DNA from: Sva-07 sp963715285
GTDB taxonomy: Bacteria > Actinomycetota > Acidimicrobiia > Acidimicrobiales > Ilumatobacteraceae
Direction: 5' to 3'
DNA: 64,000 nt
Assembly: GCA_963715285.1 (NCBI GenBank)
Contig: CAVQRU010000003.1
Coordinates: 83,878 to 147,877, forward strand
Part shown: one piece after another, positions 1 through 7,730 of the stretch
Layout: the number at the start of each line of letters is the position of its first letter
Position numbering within the stretch: position 1 is the stretch's first letter
The notes under the pieces: model-generated
Database searches by the model: none
Told to the model about the DNA's origin: nothing
The model's input: only the letters and a program-made list of their open reading frames with translations
Made by a program: the position numbers and the translations under genes

Positions 1-1246
1 ATGTGAAGATGCCGATGACGAGCCCGCCGACCATCGCTCCGAAGTCGGTGCCCAAGCCGCCGAGGGTGACGGCGGCGAACACCAGCAGGAGAAGCTGCTG
101 GCCCATCAGCCAGTTGATCTGGCTGTTGAGGCCGAAGAAGATCGCCCCGGCGCTCACGAGGGCACCACCGACGAACCAGACCGAGGTGACCACGCGATCG
201 ACGTCGATACCCGTGGACGCGGCGAGGTCGTTGCTGTCGGCGACGGCGCGCATCGCCTTGCCCATCTTGGTGCGCCGAAGTCCGACCGCGGTGCCGACGA
301 GCAGGATCACACCGACGACGATGATCGCCAGCTCCTTCGGCAGGACGTCGACCGGGCCGACCGAGAAGAGGATGTCGGTCTGCACGGCGTACTGCTCGTA
401 CGGGCGTGACCGCTCGCCGAATATGAACAGGAAGAAGAATCGGAGGAACAGCGCGAGTCCGATCGAGATGATCATCATCGCCGTCAGCCCGGTGCCCCGT
501 TTGCGCAGCGGGCGCCACATGCCGATGTCGACCGCCGCCGAACCGAGGCCACCGAAGAAGAACGCCAGGATCGCGGCCAACACGAAGTTGATCCCGAGGA
601 TCGAGTTGAAGAAGTACGCGACGAGCGCACCGAACACGATCTGTTCCGACAGTGCGAAGTTCACCAGCCCGGTGGTGCCGTAGATCAACGAGAGGCCGAT
701 CGCACAGAGGCCGATGATCAAGCCGAAGATGACGCCTTCGAACATGAGTCGAGCGGCCCGCGTGAGCAGGCTGTCGCTGGTCTTGTTGCGTGCGATCCCT
801 GCGGCGTCGCCCTCTGCCAGGTTGAACAGAACGCGTGTCGGCTGCCCGATGCGAGCCTCGACGGGCAGCACCTGCTTGTCGGCGCGCACCAACTCGACGC
901 CTTCCGGCAGCGTGTCGATGTCGAGCTCGACGGCATACTGCCCCGGTCCGGGGAGCGGCACCGACACGAACCCGGTCGCGTCCGACGTCGCCCGTCCGAT
1001 CTCGTCGCCGATCGACTGGATCTCACGGTCGACGATCACGGCGTCGTACACGATGATGTCGGCGCCTTCGACCGGGTCGCGCTCGGAGCCGTCGTCGGGT
1101 TTCGCGAGCAGGATCGTCTCGACCGCCTCGCCACCGGACTGCGCCGAGACCGACGCCGAGGGCAGCAGCCCGAACACTCCGATCACACACAGGAGCGCCC
1201 CGACGAGGCTCAGACTCCGCCGCCGCGCGGCGTGGGATGTTGACAT
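1..1246 (-). CDS. Branched-chain amino acid ABC transporter permease (LivH type) with N-terminal extracytoplasmic domain, 3' part outside window
   Basis: About 415 codons are visible; the C-terminus lies beyond base 1. Residues 1-36 look like a signal peptide (Arg-rich start, hydrophobic stretch, SVSAQ end). Residues about 38-145 form a soluble segment resembling carboxypeptidase-regulatory/Ig-like domains (VPLPGPGQYAVELDID). From about 165 the sequence is a multi-spanning LivH permease with the hallmark GLSLIYGTTGLVNFA and, at the window edge, TLGGLGTDFGAMVGG. LivH proteins form the membrane channel of the branched-chain amino acid/amide importer and usually lack such an N-terminal domain. 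The start at 1246 is supported by a TAAGCT hexamer 9 nt upstream, whose TAA is the ctaA stop. LivM, LivG and LivF would be expected to the left. The permease call is firm; the role of the front domain is unknown. Confidence 0.85.
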   Translation of the reverse strand, partial: MSTSHAARRRSLSLVGALLCVIGVFGLLPSASVSAQSGGEAVETILLAKPDDGSERDPVEGADIIVYDAVIVDREIQSIGDEIGRATSDATGFVSVPLPGPGQYAVELDIDTLPEGVELVRADKQVLPVEARIGQPTRVLFNLAEGDAAGIARNKTSDSLLTRAARLMFEGVIFGLIIGLCAIGLSLIYGTTGLVNFALSEQIVFGALVAYFFNSILGINFVLAAILAFFFGGLGSAAVDIGMWRPLRKRGTGLTAMMIISIGLALFLRFFFLFIFGERSRPYEQYAVQTDILFSVGPVDVLPKELAIIVVGVILLVGTAVGLRRTKMGKAMRAVADSNDLAASTGIDVDRVVTSVWFVGGALVSAGAIFFGLNSQINWLMGQQLLLLVFAAVTLGGLGTDFGAMVGGLVIGIFT

Positions 1247-1255
1247 AGCGGCAGG

Positions 1256-1261
1256 AGCTTA
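1256..1261 (-). promoter_or_regulatory. Possible -10 TAAGCT for the LivH-like gene
   Basis: The hexamer lies 9 nt before the ATG and overlaps the ctaA stop codon. It fits the leaderless pattern seen across the window but is one of the weaker cases because of the longer gap. Confidence 0.35.
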
Positions 1262-2263
1262 GGCGGTTGTGGTCGTGTCGAACGAGAGCCGGGGTTCATC
1301 GAGCGTTTCCGGCGTGTGAACTCTCCGTTCGCCGGGGTCGGTCGGCTCGAGCCCGGCGAGCAGGAAGTTGACCGTGACGACCCAGAGCGCAGTGGCGCCC
1401 GCAACGTGCGCGGCCACCAGAACGGCGGGGACTCCGTTGAAGTACTGGAGGTATCCGATGCCCCCCTGCAGCACGGCGAGGAACATCCAGGTGGTGATGT
1501 ACCACGACAGCCGATCGGAGAGCCGTTCGGGCGGCGCCACGGAGGGCCCCCGGGTCCGCCGCAGCATCACCACGAGGGCGAGGAAGACCGCGACGGCGAT
1601 CCAGACGGTGACGCTGTGCACCTCCGCGACCGCAGAGATGTCGAACCCGTAGCGCCGCGCGGTCTCGTCGCCGGCATGGGGGCCGGCGCCCGTGACGACC
1701 GTGCCGGTGACGAGCGAGGCCGCCACGAACACACCGAGCGCGGCGAACAGCGCGGTGATCGACGGCGTGACCCCGACACTGCTCCGCTCGCGCACGGGTT
1801 CCGGCCGGGACCGATGTACCGCGACGAGGCCGAAGGCGATCGAGATCATCGCCAGGACGAAGTGCGACTGCACGAGCGTTGGGTGCAGGTCGCCCCGCAC
1901 CGCGAGCCCGCCGACGACGCCGTTGGCGAGAATCGTGACCAGCACGGCAACAGCGGGAACCCTCAGCCCACTGCGGTGGGGCCGGACGCGGAACGATCCG
2001 ATCGCGAGCAGGAGCGTCGGAATGCCGATCACTCCGCTGAGGAGCCGGTTGATCTGTTCGATGGCGGCGTGGCCGCTCGACACGTCGATGAACCGTTCGT
2101 TGTTGCAGTTCGGCCAGTCATCGCATCCCAGCCCACTCCCCGTGAGGCGGACGACCGCACCGGCGACCGTGAGGAAACACACGCCGATGACGGTGATGAT
2201 CGCGATCTGCCGGAACCGGCGCAGTGACAACGTGAAACGCGGCCGGGTCCCGTCGCTGGTCAT
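1259..2263 (-). CDS. ctaA: Heme A synthase (COX15/CtaA family)
   Basis: 334 aa, the usual size for CtaA. It converts heme O to heme A in the membrane for cytochrome aa3 oxidase. The first membrane segment leads into GAVVRLTGSGLGCDDWPNC, the family signature with the cysteine pair C47/C53; EQINR near 69-73 sits where Bacillus CtaA has ExxHR, so His is Asn here, which I recall being common in actinobacteria. Other candidate heme-ligand histidines are in LHPTLVQSHF, EVHSVTVW and AAHVAG. About eight membrane segments are apparent. It is divergent from the AttH-like gene by 32 bp, with a TATCGT hexamer 9 nt upstream of its ATG. No ctaB or cox genes are in view. Confidence 0.93.
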   Translation of the reverse strand: MTSDGTRPRFTLSLRRFRQIAIITVIGVCFLTVAGAVVRLTGSGLGCDDWPNCNNERFIDVSSGHAAIEQINRLLSGVIGIPTLLLAIGSFRVRPHRSGLRVPAVAVLVTILANGVVGGLAVRGDLHPTLVQSHFVLAMISIAFGLVAVHRSRPEPVRERSSVGVTPSITALFAALGVFVAASLVTGTVVTGAGPHAGDETARRYGFDISAVAEVHSVTVWIAVAVFLALVVMLRRTRGPSVAPPERLSDRLSWYITTWMFLAVLQGGIGYLQYFNGVPAVLVAAHVAGATALWVVTVNFLLAGLEPTDPGERRVHTPETLDEPRLSFDTTTTA

Positions 2264-2272
2264 ACCTCGACC

Positions 2273-2278
2273 ACGATA
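2273..2278 (-). promoter_or_regulatory. Possible -10 TATCGT for ctaA
   Basis: TATCGT ends 9 nt before the ctaA ATG, implying a very short or absent leader. It lies beside the oppositely oriented hexamer at 2283-2288. Confidence 0.4.
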
Positions 2279-2282
2279 CGAC

Positions 2283-2288
2283 TAGCGT
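2283..2288 (+). promoter_or_regulatory. -10 TAGCGT for a leaderless AttH-like gene
   Basis: TAGCGT followed by 7 nt and the GTG at 2296. The same hexamer and spacing occur at 41211-41216 upstream of uppS. Confidence 0.5.
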
Positions 2289-2295
2289 CGGCCGG

Positions 2296-3432
2296 GTGCT
2301 GAGTTCGTTCGACGACTTTCCGATCCATCAGACGTCACACCCGATCGTGCAGACCGCGTCGACCGACATCAACCACTACGACCGGTACTTCTTCAACGGG
2401 TACACCAAGGACACGCGGCTCTTCTTCGCGCTCGCGATGGGGCTGTACCCGAACCGCCACGTCGCCGATGCATCGTTCAGCGTGGTGGTCGACGGCGGCA
2501 CCGCCGACGCCCGCCAGATCAGCGTCCACGCCTCTCGCCGCGCGCCGACCGACCGGGCGGACGCGAACGAGGTCGGACCGATCCGCGTCGAAGTGCTCGA
2601 ACCGCTGAATGCGCTGCGCCTCGTGGTCGAGGCACCCGAGCACGGACTGCGCGCCGACCTCACGTTCGTGCGGCGGTCGGCGCCGATCGAGGAGGACCAC
2701 TTCCGCCAACAGATCGGACTTCGCGTCACGTTCGACTACACCCGGCTCACCCAGTTCGGCGGCTGGGAGGGCTGGATCGAGGTCGACGGCGAACTGACCG
2801 ACCTCGCTCCCGGGGAGACCGTGGGCAGCCGCGATCGCTCGTGGGGGATCCGGCCGGTCGGCGAACGCGGCTCGACCGGCGCTCCGGTCGCCGACCCACA
2901 GTTCTTCTGGCTCTGGGCGCCGGTCAACTTCGACACGTTCTCGACGCACTTCGACGTGAACGAGTACTTCGACGGGAAACGGTGGCACGAGAGTGGTTTC
3001 GTGGCTCCGATCTCCGATCCCGAGGGCTCCCACCCGGCCGTGGCGATGCGTTCGGTCGACTACCGGATCACCTGGCGCCCCGGCACGCGGACCGCCTCGG
3101 CCTTCGAGCTGGTGATGACGCCCTGGGACGGCGAGACGTCGACGATTCGGCTCGAGCCGTTGTTCGAGTTCCACATGTCGGGCCTCGGCTACCTGTCGCC
3201 CGAGTGGTCCCACGGGGTGTGGAAGGGCGAACTCGCCGTGGGCGGCGAACGGTGGGAGCTGCCCGTCGACGATCCCGTGGCACCGCACAACGTCCACGTG
3301 CAGTCGATCGTGCGAGCGACCACGTCGGGTGGCCTCGGCGACCACAGCGGACTCGGAGTGCTCGAACAACTCGCGATCGGTCGGCACGATCCCACGGGCC
3401 TCGAGGGCATCTTCGACGGCTTCGACGGCTGA
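2296..3432 (+). CDS. AttH/CrtC-like lipocalin-fold protein of unknown function
   Basis: 378 aa with no signal peptide or membrane segment. The sequence is beta-rich with many aromatic residues, and contains GSRDRSWGIRPVG near the middle followed by FFWLWAPVNFD. This resembles the tandem lipocalin-like AttH/hydroxyneurosporene-synthase superfamily found in mycobacteria and marine actinobacteria. No substrate is known to me and the neighbours (ctaA, an SDR) do not indicate one; a lipid or isoprenoid ligand is only a guess from the fold. The GTG start is placed by the TAGCGT hexamer 7 nt upstream. The family assignment is moderate. Confidence 0.7.
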   Translation: MLSSFDDFPIHQTSHPIVQTASTDINHYDRYFFNGYTKDTRLFFALAMGLYPNRHVADASFSVVVDGGTADARQISVHASRRAPTDRADANEVGPIRVEVLEPLNALRLVVEAPEHGLRADLTFVRRSAPIEEDHFRQQIGLRVTFDYTRLTQFGGWEGWIEVDGELTDLAPGETVGSRDRSWGIRPVGERGSTGAPVADPQFFWLWAPVNFDTFSTHFDVNEYFDGKRWHESGFVAPISDPEGSHPAVAMRSVDYRITWRPGTRTASAFELVMTPWDGETSTIRLEPLFEFHMSGLGYLSPEWSHGVWKGELAVGGERWELPVDDPVAPHNVHVQSIVRATTSGGLGDHSGLGVLEQLAIGRHDPTGLEGIFDGFDG

Positions 3433-3456
3433 GCGACCGACCGCCGCGCGCGATCG

Positions 3457-4248
3457 TCAGGTGTGACGGATCGTCATCCCACCGTCGACGGCGATCGTCG
3501 CACCGTTCACGTAGCTGGAGCTCGGCAGGCACAGGTTGAGCGTCATGTGTGCCACCTCCTCCGGGTCGCCGTAGCGACGCAGCGGGACGCGGCGCCGGGC
3601 GTAGGTCTCCTTCGCCTCGGTCGGTATCGCCTGGGTCATGCCGGTGTCGATCGGACCAGGGCAGATGCAGTTGACGGTCACACCGTGGCGACCGAGTTCG
3701 ACCGCGAGACTCCGGGTGAGGCCGGTGACGCCCGCTTTCGAGGCGGCGTACGCGGCAAGGCCCGCGGTGGCGACGATCGACTCCGTCGACGCGATGTTGA
3801 CCACGCGCCCCGCTCCCGACTCGATCAGGTGCGCGGCGGCCAGGCGGACGAGCCGTGCATGCGAGGTGAGGTTGACATCGAGCGTCCGCGCCCAGTTGTC
3901 CTCGAACTCGGCCTCGTCCTGGAACGCCGAGTTGACCAGTGAGACACCGGCGTTGTTGACGACGATGTCCAGGCGCCCCGCCCAGGCGATCGTGTCGTCG
4001 ACGAGCGATCGCAACCGGGCGAGATCTCCGACGTCGCACGGCACCCCCAGTGCCGATGTCTCGCCGTGCGCCGAGCGGATCTCGTCGACGACCGCAGCAA
4101 CGCGGTCGGGCGTCAGGTCGGCGACCACGACGCGGGCTCCTTCGTCGGCGAACAGCCGAGCGGTGGCGAGGCCCATCCCACTGGCGGCGCCGGTGACGAT
4201 CGCCGCTCTGCCCTCGATCGACCTCGACAGCCGACTCAGACGCGTCAC
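3457..4248 (-). CDS. Short-chain dehydrogenase/reductase
   Basis: 263 aa from the chosen start, typical for classical SDRs (NAD(P)-dependent oxidoreductases of alcohols or ketones). Visible motifs are the Rossmann TGAASGMG (19-26), NNAG (98-101), catalytic S154 and YAASK (Y167/K171), and PGPIDTGM after the active site. The substrate is not deducible. Upstream in-frame GTGs exist at 4257 and 4302; I chose 4248 because it forms a GTGA overlap with the stop of a 21-codon ORF that begins behind a good -10 hexamer. It is convergent with the AttH-like gene, with 24 bp between stops. Confidence 0.88.
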   Translation of the reverse strand: MTRLSRLSRSIEGRAAIVTGAASGMGLATARLFADEGARVVVADLTPDRVAAVVDEIRSAHGETSALGVPCDVGDLARLRSLVDDTIAWAGRLDIVVNNAGVSLVNSAFQDEAEFEDNWARTLDVNLTSHARLVRLAAAHLIESGAGRVVNIASTESIVATAGLAAYAASKAGVTGLTRSLAVELGRHGVTVNCICPGPIDTGMTQAIPTEAKETYARRRVPLRRYGDPEEVAHMTLNLCLPSSSYVNGATIAVDGGMTIRHT

Positions 4249-4310
4249 GATGTCCACCGGCGCCGGGTCCCACCGATGCCGAGAACGTCGAGTTCGATCC
4301 ACTCAGCCAT
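4245..4310 (-). CDS. Putative 21-codon leader ORF coupled to the SDR
   Basis: The ORF starts at the ATG complementary to 4308-4310, encodes MAEWIELDVLGIGGTRRRW plus two residues, and stops at 4245-4247, overlapping the SDR GTG by four bases (GTGA). TACGGT lies 6 nt before its ATG, the promoter arrangement seen at other genes here, so a leaderless transcript would translate this peptide first. It could be a translational-coupling leader, or the true N-terminus of the SDR separated by a one-base shift. There is no homology evidence. Confidence 0.4.
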   Translation of the reverse strand: MAEWIELDVLGIGGTRRRWTS

Positions 4311-4316
4311 GCGCGA

Positions 4317-4322
4317 ACCGTA
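4317..4322 (-). promoter_or_regulatory. -10 TACGGT for the leader ORF/SDR unit
   Basis: TACGGT ends 6 nt upstream of the ATG at 4310, whereas none of the candidate SDR GTG codons has such an element at that spacing. Confidence 0.4.
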
Positions 4323-4405
4323 CCGCGACCTCGGGTGACGGCTCGGGCCGAGTCCGTTCCGATGGTCGATCGGGGGTTCCCGACGGCGGTCGGTGTCGAT
4401 GGGAC

Positions 4406-4888
4406 TCAACCGGTGTCGGCTCCGGGGACGCATCCGAAGCCATCGTGGTCGGTGTCGAGGCCGTGTCGATCGGGTGGTACGACCACGAATGCGGTCGCGC
4501 CGATGTTGCTGCAGTCGAGATCCTCCTCATCGTTGCGAAGGCACATCGCCGGGTACGACGGATCGCAGCTCGAATCGGTGGTCGTGGTCGGCGCCGCTGC
4601 CCGTGCGGCGAGGAGGGCGCGTTGTGTGGCGTCCCAGTCCGCGCTGATCCGGGCCAGTCGCTCGGGCTCGTCCGTCGCCATGGCGGTGCAGGTTGCACGC
4701 AGCACCGCGTCGTCCTCGCCGGCGGCACTCCAGCGCTCAGCGTCGTCCGGGTCGCCGACGAACGCACCGAACTTCGTCGCCTCGACGCACGACTGGATGC
4801 GAGCGTCGCGTGCGCCGTCACCGCACCCAGCGAGGATCGACGCCGCCAGCGCAACCACGCCGACGGAGACCGGGCCGAGCCTGCTCAT
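4406..4888 (-). CDS. Lipoprotein with C-terminal excalibur-type calcium-binding domain
   Basis: 160 aa. The N-terminus is a lipoprotein signal with lipobox LAGC (modified Cys22), so the product should be anchored outside the membrane. After a Thr-rich linker near 100-105 the C-terminal part reads CDPSYPAMC then LDCSNIG and HGLDTDHDGFGC, the Cys and Asp/Gly pattern of excalibur domains attached to actinobacterial surface and nuclease-like proteins. No catalytic domain is present, so only a surface or Ca-binding role can be suggested. It stands alone between an SDR and a methyltransferase gene on the same strand. Confidence 0.78.
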   Translation of the reverse strand: MSRLGPVSVGVVALAASILAGCGDGARDARIQSCVEATKFGAFVGDPDDAERWSAAGEDDAVLRATCTAMATDEPERLARISADWDATQRALLAARAAAPTTTTDSSCDPSYPAMCLRNDEEDLDCSNIGATAFVVVPPDRHGLDTDHDGFGCVPGADTG

Positions 4889-4925
4889 GCACCATTGTCG
4901 GCAGGGCGTCGGCCGACCTTGACCA

Positions 4926-4942
4926 GTGCGTCAGCGACGCAC
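4926..4942. terminator. Short stem-loop at the 3' end of the methyltransferase gene
   Basis: Perfect 7-bp arms GTGCGTC/GACGCAC flank AGC and include the methyltransferase stop codon. There is no T tract, so termination is only a possibility. Confidence 0.3.
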
Positions 4943-6016
4943 CTCGTAGAACGAGTTGACCGAGTGCTCGACACCGAGCGTCCGGAATCGCGTGAATCCC
5001 GCCGCGTGCGCCATCTCCCGCGCGCGCGACTCGGGCAGGCCGAGCGTGCCCAGCCCGGCGCCGTCCGGCTGCGACAGCGCCGACGACATGCACGACAACA
5101 CGCTGATGCCGTACATCAGCGGCGCCATCGGGTTCTTCTCGACGTTCTCGGCGAAGGTGTCGCGGCCTTTGATGTCGACGAGCAGCCAGGTGCCGTCCGG
5201 AGCGAGCGCGTCCGAGATCGCATGGATCATGCCCTGAGGGTCGGTCATGTCGTGGATGCAGTCGAACGTCGTCACGAAGTCGACCGACTGATCGACGGGC
5301 AGTGGTTCGTCGCGCGGATCGACGAACCGGACGTTGTCGGCGTGTTCCTCGCGTCGGCGGTGTTCCGCACGCTCGAGTGCGTACTGCGAGATGTCGTAGC
5401 CGACGAATCGGCTGTTCGGGAACGCGTCGGCCATCAGCAGCACCGCTCCCCCGGCGCCACAGCCGATGTCGGCCACCGTGATGCCGGCGCGGAGCCGTTC
5501 GACCACCCCGTCGAGTTCGGGCAACACGGTGGGGATCAGGTGATGACGGTTCCACGGTTCGAAGCTGCGCTCGATGCCGACGGCGCCTTCGGGTCCGTGG
5601 CTGTCGTAGTCGTGGCCGAGGCCGCTGCGGAAGCTGTCCGGCATCACCTCGAGCGCCGCCATCGTCTGCGGGAATCGATGGAACATGCCCATCCCGAACG
5701 CCGGATGATCGGGCGACGCCAGCACGGCGACCGCCTCCGGCGTCAACCAGAACCGCTCCGGCGTGGCGGCGGTGTCGACGGCGATCAGTTTCGCCGCGGC
5801 CTGGTTGTACGCCCACTCGCGAACCCACCGTTCGTCGAGTCCGGTGTGGTCGGCGAGTTCCTGCGTCGACAGCGGCTCGGCCGCCGCCGCCAGCGCGGCG
5901 TAGAGACCGAGCCGGTCACCCAGGTGGATCATGCCCGCGGTCACGGCCCCACTGAGTTGGGTGAAGACGGAGAACGAGTAGAACTTCAGTCGATCGGGAT
6001 CGGGAGCTTCGGCCAT
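4931..6016 (-). CDS. Class I SAM-dependent methyltransferase with N-terminal winged-helix domain
   Basis: 361 aa. Residues about 20-100 resemble the dimerisation/winged-helix domain of O-methyltransferase-like proteins (LSTQELADHTGLDERWVREW). SAM-binding motif I is VADIGCGAGGAVLLMA (181-196), followed by VGYDIS with the acidic residue for the ribose and FDCIHDMTDPQG as the post-motif region. The architecture matches Rv2258c-like mycobacterial methyltransferases whose substrates are unknown. The ATG at 6016 has TACCTT 6 nt upstream. Confidence 0.86.
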   Translation of the reverse strand: MAEAPDPDRLKFYSFSVFTQLSGAVTAGMIHLGDRLGLYAALAAAAEPLSTQELADHTGLDERWVREWAYNQAAAKLIAVDTAATPERFWLTPEAVAVLASPDHPAFGMGMFHRFPQTMAALEVMPDSFRSGLGHDYDSHGPEGAVGIERSFEPWNRHHLIPTVLPELDGVVERLRAGITVADIGCGAGGAVLLMADAFPNSRFVGYDISQYALERAEHRRREEHADNVRFVDPRDEPLPVDQSVDFVTTFDCIHDMTDPQGMIHAISDALAPDGTWLLVDIKGRDTFAENVEKNPMAPLMYGISVLSCMSSALSQPDGAGLGTLGLPESRAREMAHAAGFTRFRTLGVEHSVNSFYEVRR

Positions 6017-6022
6017 CTCGCG

Positions 6023-6028
6023 AAGGTA
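6023..6028 (-). promoter_or_regulatory. -10 TACCTT for the methyltransferase gene
   Basis: TACCTT with 6 nt to the ATG at 6016, consistent with a leaderless transcript. Confidence 0.45.
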
Positions 6029-6050
6029 GATCGTGGGTGGGCGTCGCCTC

Positions 6051-6728
6051 TCAGCGGGTCCGATCCTCGCGCTCGAGATGTTCGAGGTCGCTCAGCTTGG
6101 TGAGCGTGAAGGTGTAGCCGTCCTCGAGCGGCATCGCTTCGACGCGACTGACCGAGGTGTGGCCGAGCACGAAACGATCCCACTCCCACGGTGTCGGTTC
6201 CAGTCCGAGGAGGTGTCCGATGGTGACCGAGTTCGTCCCGGCGTGCGCGATCAGGGCGATCCGGGCACCCGGCTCGGCGATGCTCCAGATCGGGAGGTCC
6301 ATCTCCGTGCGGATCACGCCGCGGTCCGACAGGAACGTCGACGCACCGGCCCGGATTCGGGTCACGAAGTCACGCACCGACTCACCGCCGTGCAGTCCGT
6401 GCCAGCGATCCTCGGCCTTTCGGCCCTTCAGTTCTGCGTACGCCTCGGCCGCCTTCTCGGCCGGCGTGCCGTGCCAGACCGGGTCGCGGATCTCCTCCAG
6501 CCACGGATCGATGACCTCGGATCGGGCGAAGGCCTCGAGCAGCGGCGCCGCCGTCTGGCGGGCGCGCACGAGCGGCGACACGAGCACCTCGTCGAACTCC
6601 TCGGCGCGGAGCGCGTCCGCGAGCCGCTGCGCCTGCCGGTGGCCGAGGTCGGTGAGCGGTGGGTCCACCACCGTCAGACCCTCTCGAACCCACTCGGGTT
6701 CGCCGTGACGGATCAGCACGATCTCCAT
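6051..6728 (-). CDS. Histidine phosphatase superfamily protein (phosphoglycerate mutase-like)
   Basis: 225 aa from the ATG at 6728; the frame stays open further upstream, but the family N-terminus MEIVLIRHGEPEW begins exactly here and TAGTGT lies 8 nt before it. The phosphohistidine is H8 in RHG; R55 in SPLVRARQTA and H162 in IAHAG complete the catalytic pocket. Members act as mutases or phosphatases on sugar phosphates or other small esters, and the substrate cannot be read from sequence. It is divergent from the DUF2510 protein across a region with a tandem 61-bp repeat. Confidence 0.88.
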   Translation of the reverse strand: MEIVLIRHGEPEWVREGLTVVDPPLTDLGHRQAQRLADALRAEEFDEVLVSPLVRARQTAAPLLEAFARSEVIDPWLEEIRDPVWHGTPAEKAAEAYAELKGRKAEDRWHGLHGGESVRDFVTRIRAGASTFLSDRGVIRTEMDLPIWSIAEPGARIALIAHAGTNSVTIGHLLGLEPTPWEWDRFVLGHTSVSRVEAMPLEDGYTFTLTKLSDLEHLEREDRTR

Positions 6729-6736
6729 GACCTCCG

Positions 6737-6742
6737 ACACTA
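6737..6742 (-). promoter_or_regulatory. -10 TAGTGT for the histidine phosphatase
   Basis: TAGTGT ends 8 nt before the ATG at 6728 and decides between this start and longer upstream frames. Confidence 0.45.
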
Positions 6743-6767
6743 CGGCCGTCGCACCCGTCCCGACCGT

Positions 6768-6890
6768 CGAGTCTGCGTCGGCGCAGATCCTGAGTGCCGA
6801 TGTTGTCGCCGACACAAACACCCCGGCCCGAGTCTGCGTCAGCGCCGACGGCAGATTCGGACATTGTCGCTGACACAGAACCTCGGGGTG
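6768..6890. repeat. Two imperfect 61-bp tandem repeats in a divergent promoter region
   Basis: Unit 1 begins at 6768 and unit 2 at 6829. Both start CGAGTCTGCGTC(G/A)GCG and share TTGTCGC(C/T)GACACA near the end, with a variable middle. Unit 1 contains the inverted repeat TCTGCG-tcgg-CGCAGA, and both carry a TGTCGC-type dyad. The position between divergent genes suggests regulator binding, but a dispersed repeat is equally possible. Confidence 0.6.
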
Positions 6891-6938
6891 TCGGTCGGTC
6901 GAGCGCGCGGGCCCGGTCGGGGTGTACGCGTCCACCGA

Positions 6939-6944
6939 TAGCTT
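6939..6944 (+). promoter_or_regulatory. -10 TAGCTT for the DUF2510 protein
   Basis: TAGCTT with 7 nt to the GTG at 6952. This favours 6952 over the in-frame GTG at 6922, which lies upstream of the hexamer. Confidence 0.45.
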
Positions 6945-6951
6945 GCCGCCA

Positions 6952-7713
6952 GTGACGAACGCAACGGGCGCCGAGCCTGGCTGGTACGCCGATCCCATGC
7001 GGCGCTACGAACACCGCTACTACAACGGGCGGGAGTGGACCGCCGACGTCGCCACCGGCGGGCAGCGTTTCGTCGATCAGCTCGGACTGGAGCCGACCGG
7101 CGGCGGGCCGACCACCGGGCCGCCAGGTCTCGCGGACACGCCGCCACGATCGGGTACGAACGCAGCCGCGACCACGGCCATGGTGCTCGGCATCGTTGCG
7201 GTGTCGGTCGCGTGGCTGCCCTTCCTCGTCGTGGTCGGGGTGCTCGCCGCGGTGATCGCGATCGTGTTCGGCGTGATCGGTCTGCGACGCTCACGTGTCA
7301 CGGGGACCGGCCGTTCGTTCGCCGTCGCCGGCCTCACCACCGCCGTCGCTGCGCTCGCGGCCGCCGTCATCGGCGTCGTGCTGACCGGAACCGTGCTCGA
7401 CGTGTACGACGACTACCTGAACCCTGCACCGAACGCGGTCGACGTCACCTCGTGCGAGCTCCAGGGCGCACGGGCGACCATGACCGGAGAGATCACGAAC
7501 ACCGGCGAACGGGTGGCGGACTACTCGGTGCTGGTCGGCTTCGTTCGTCCGGGCACCGACAACACACACCGGACCAAGCGTGTCGACGTCGACGACGTCG
7601 CCCCTGGTGCCACGTCCGAGTTCACCGCCCAGAGTCAGGTCGACCTCGACGACATCGACTGCATCGTCGTCGAGGTCAACGGACCACTGCCCTTCGGCAT
7701 CAGTGTGGACTGA
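6952..7713 (+). CDS. DUF2510 and DUF4190-like membrane protein
   Basis: 253 aa. The N-terminal DUF2510 motif is visible as GWYADP (10-15) with RYYNGREWT shortly after, a short cytosolic module common in actinobacteria. Two hydrophobic segments (about 65-95 and 105-130) flank a GVIGLRRSR loop as in DUF4190 proteins. The C-terminal 110 residues are a predicted extracytoplasmic beta domain (TGEITNTGERVADYSVLVGF) of the FxLYD kind. It is probably an envelope protein; no enzymatic motif is seen. Confidence 0.75.
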   Translation: MTNATGAEPGWYADPMRRYEHRYYNGREWTADVATGGQRFVDQLGLEPTGGGPTTGPPGLADTPPRSGTNAAATTAMVLGIVAVSVAWLPFLVVVGVLAAVIAIVFGVIGLRRSRVTGTGRSFAVAGLTTAVAALAAAVIGVVLTGTVLDVYDDYLNPAPNAVDVTSCELQGARATMTGEITNTGERVADYSVLVGFVRPGTDNTHRTKRVDVDDVAPGATSEFTAQSQVDLDDIDCIVVEVNGPLPFGISVD

Positions 7714-7730
7714 TCGCCGAATCCGACCCC

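Noticed and set aside
1..1262. Rightward open frames at 3-683 and 714-1262.
   Set aside because: They are complements of the LivH-like gene and carry no domain.
3457..4302. SDR start at the GTG 4302.
   Set aside because: The added residues are Arg-rich and unlike SDR N-termini, and the promoter-like hexamer points to the leader ORF with coupling at 4248.
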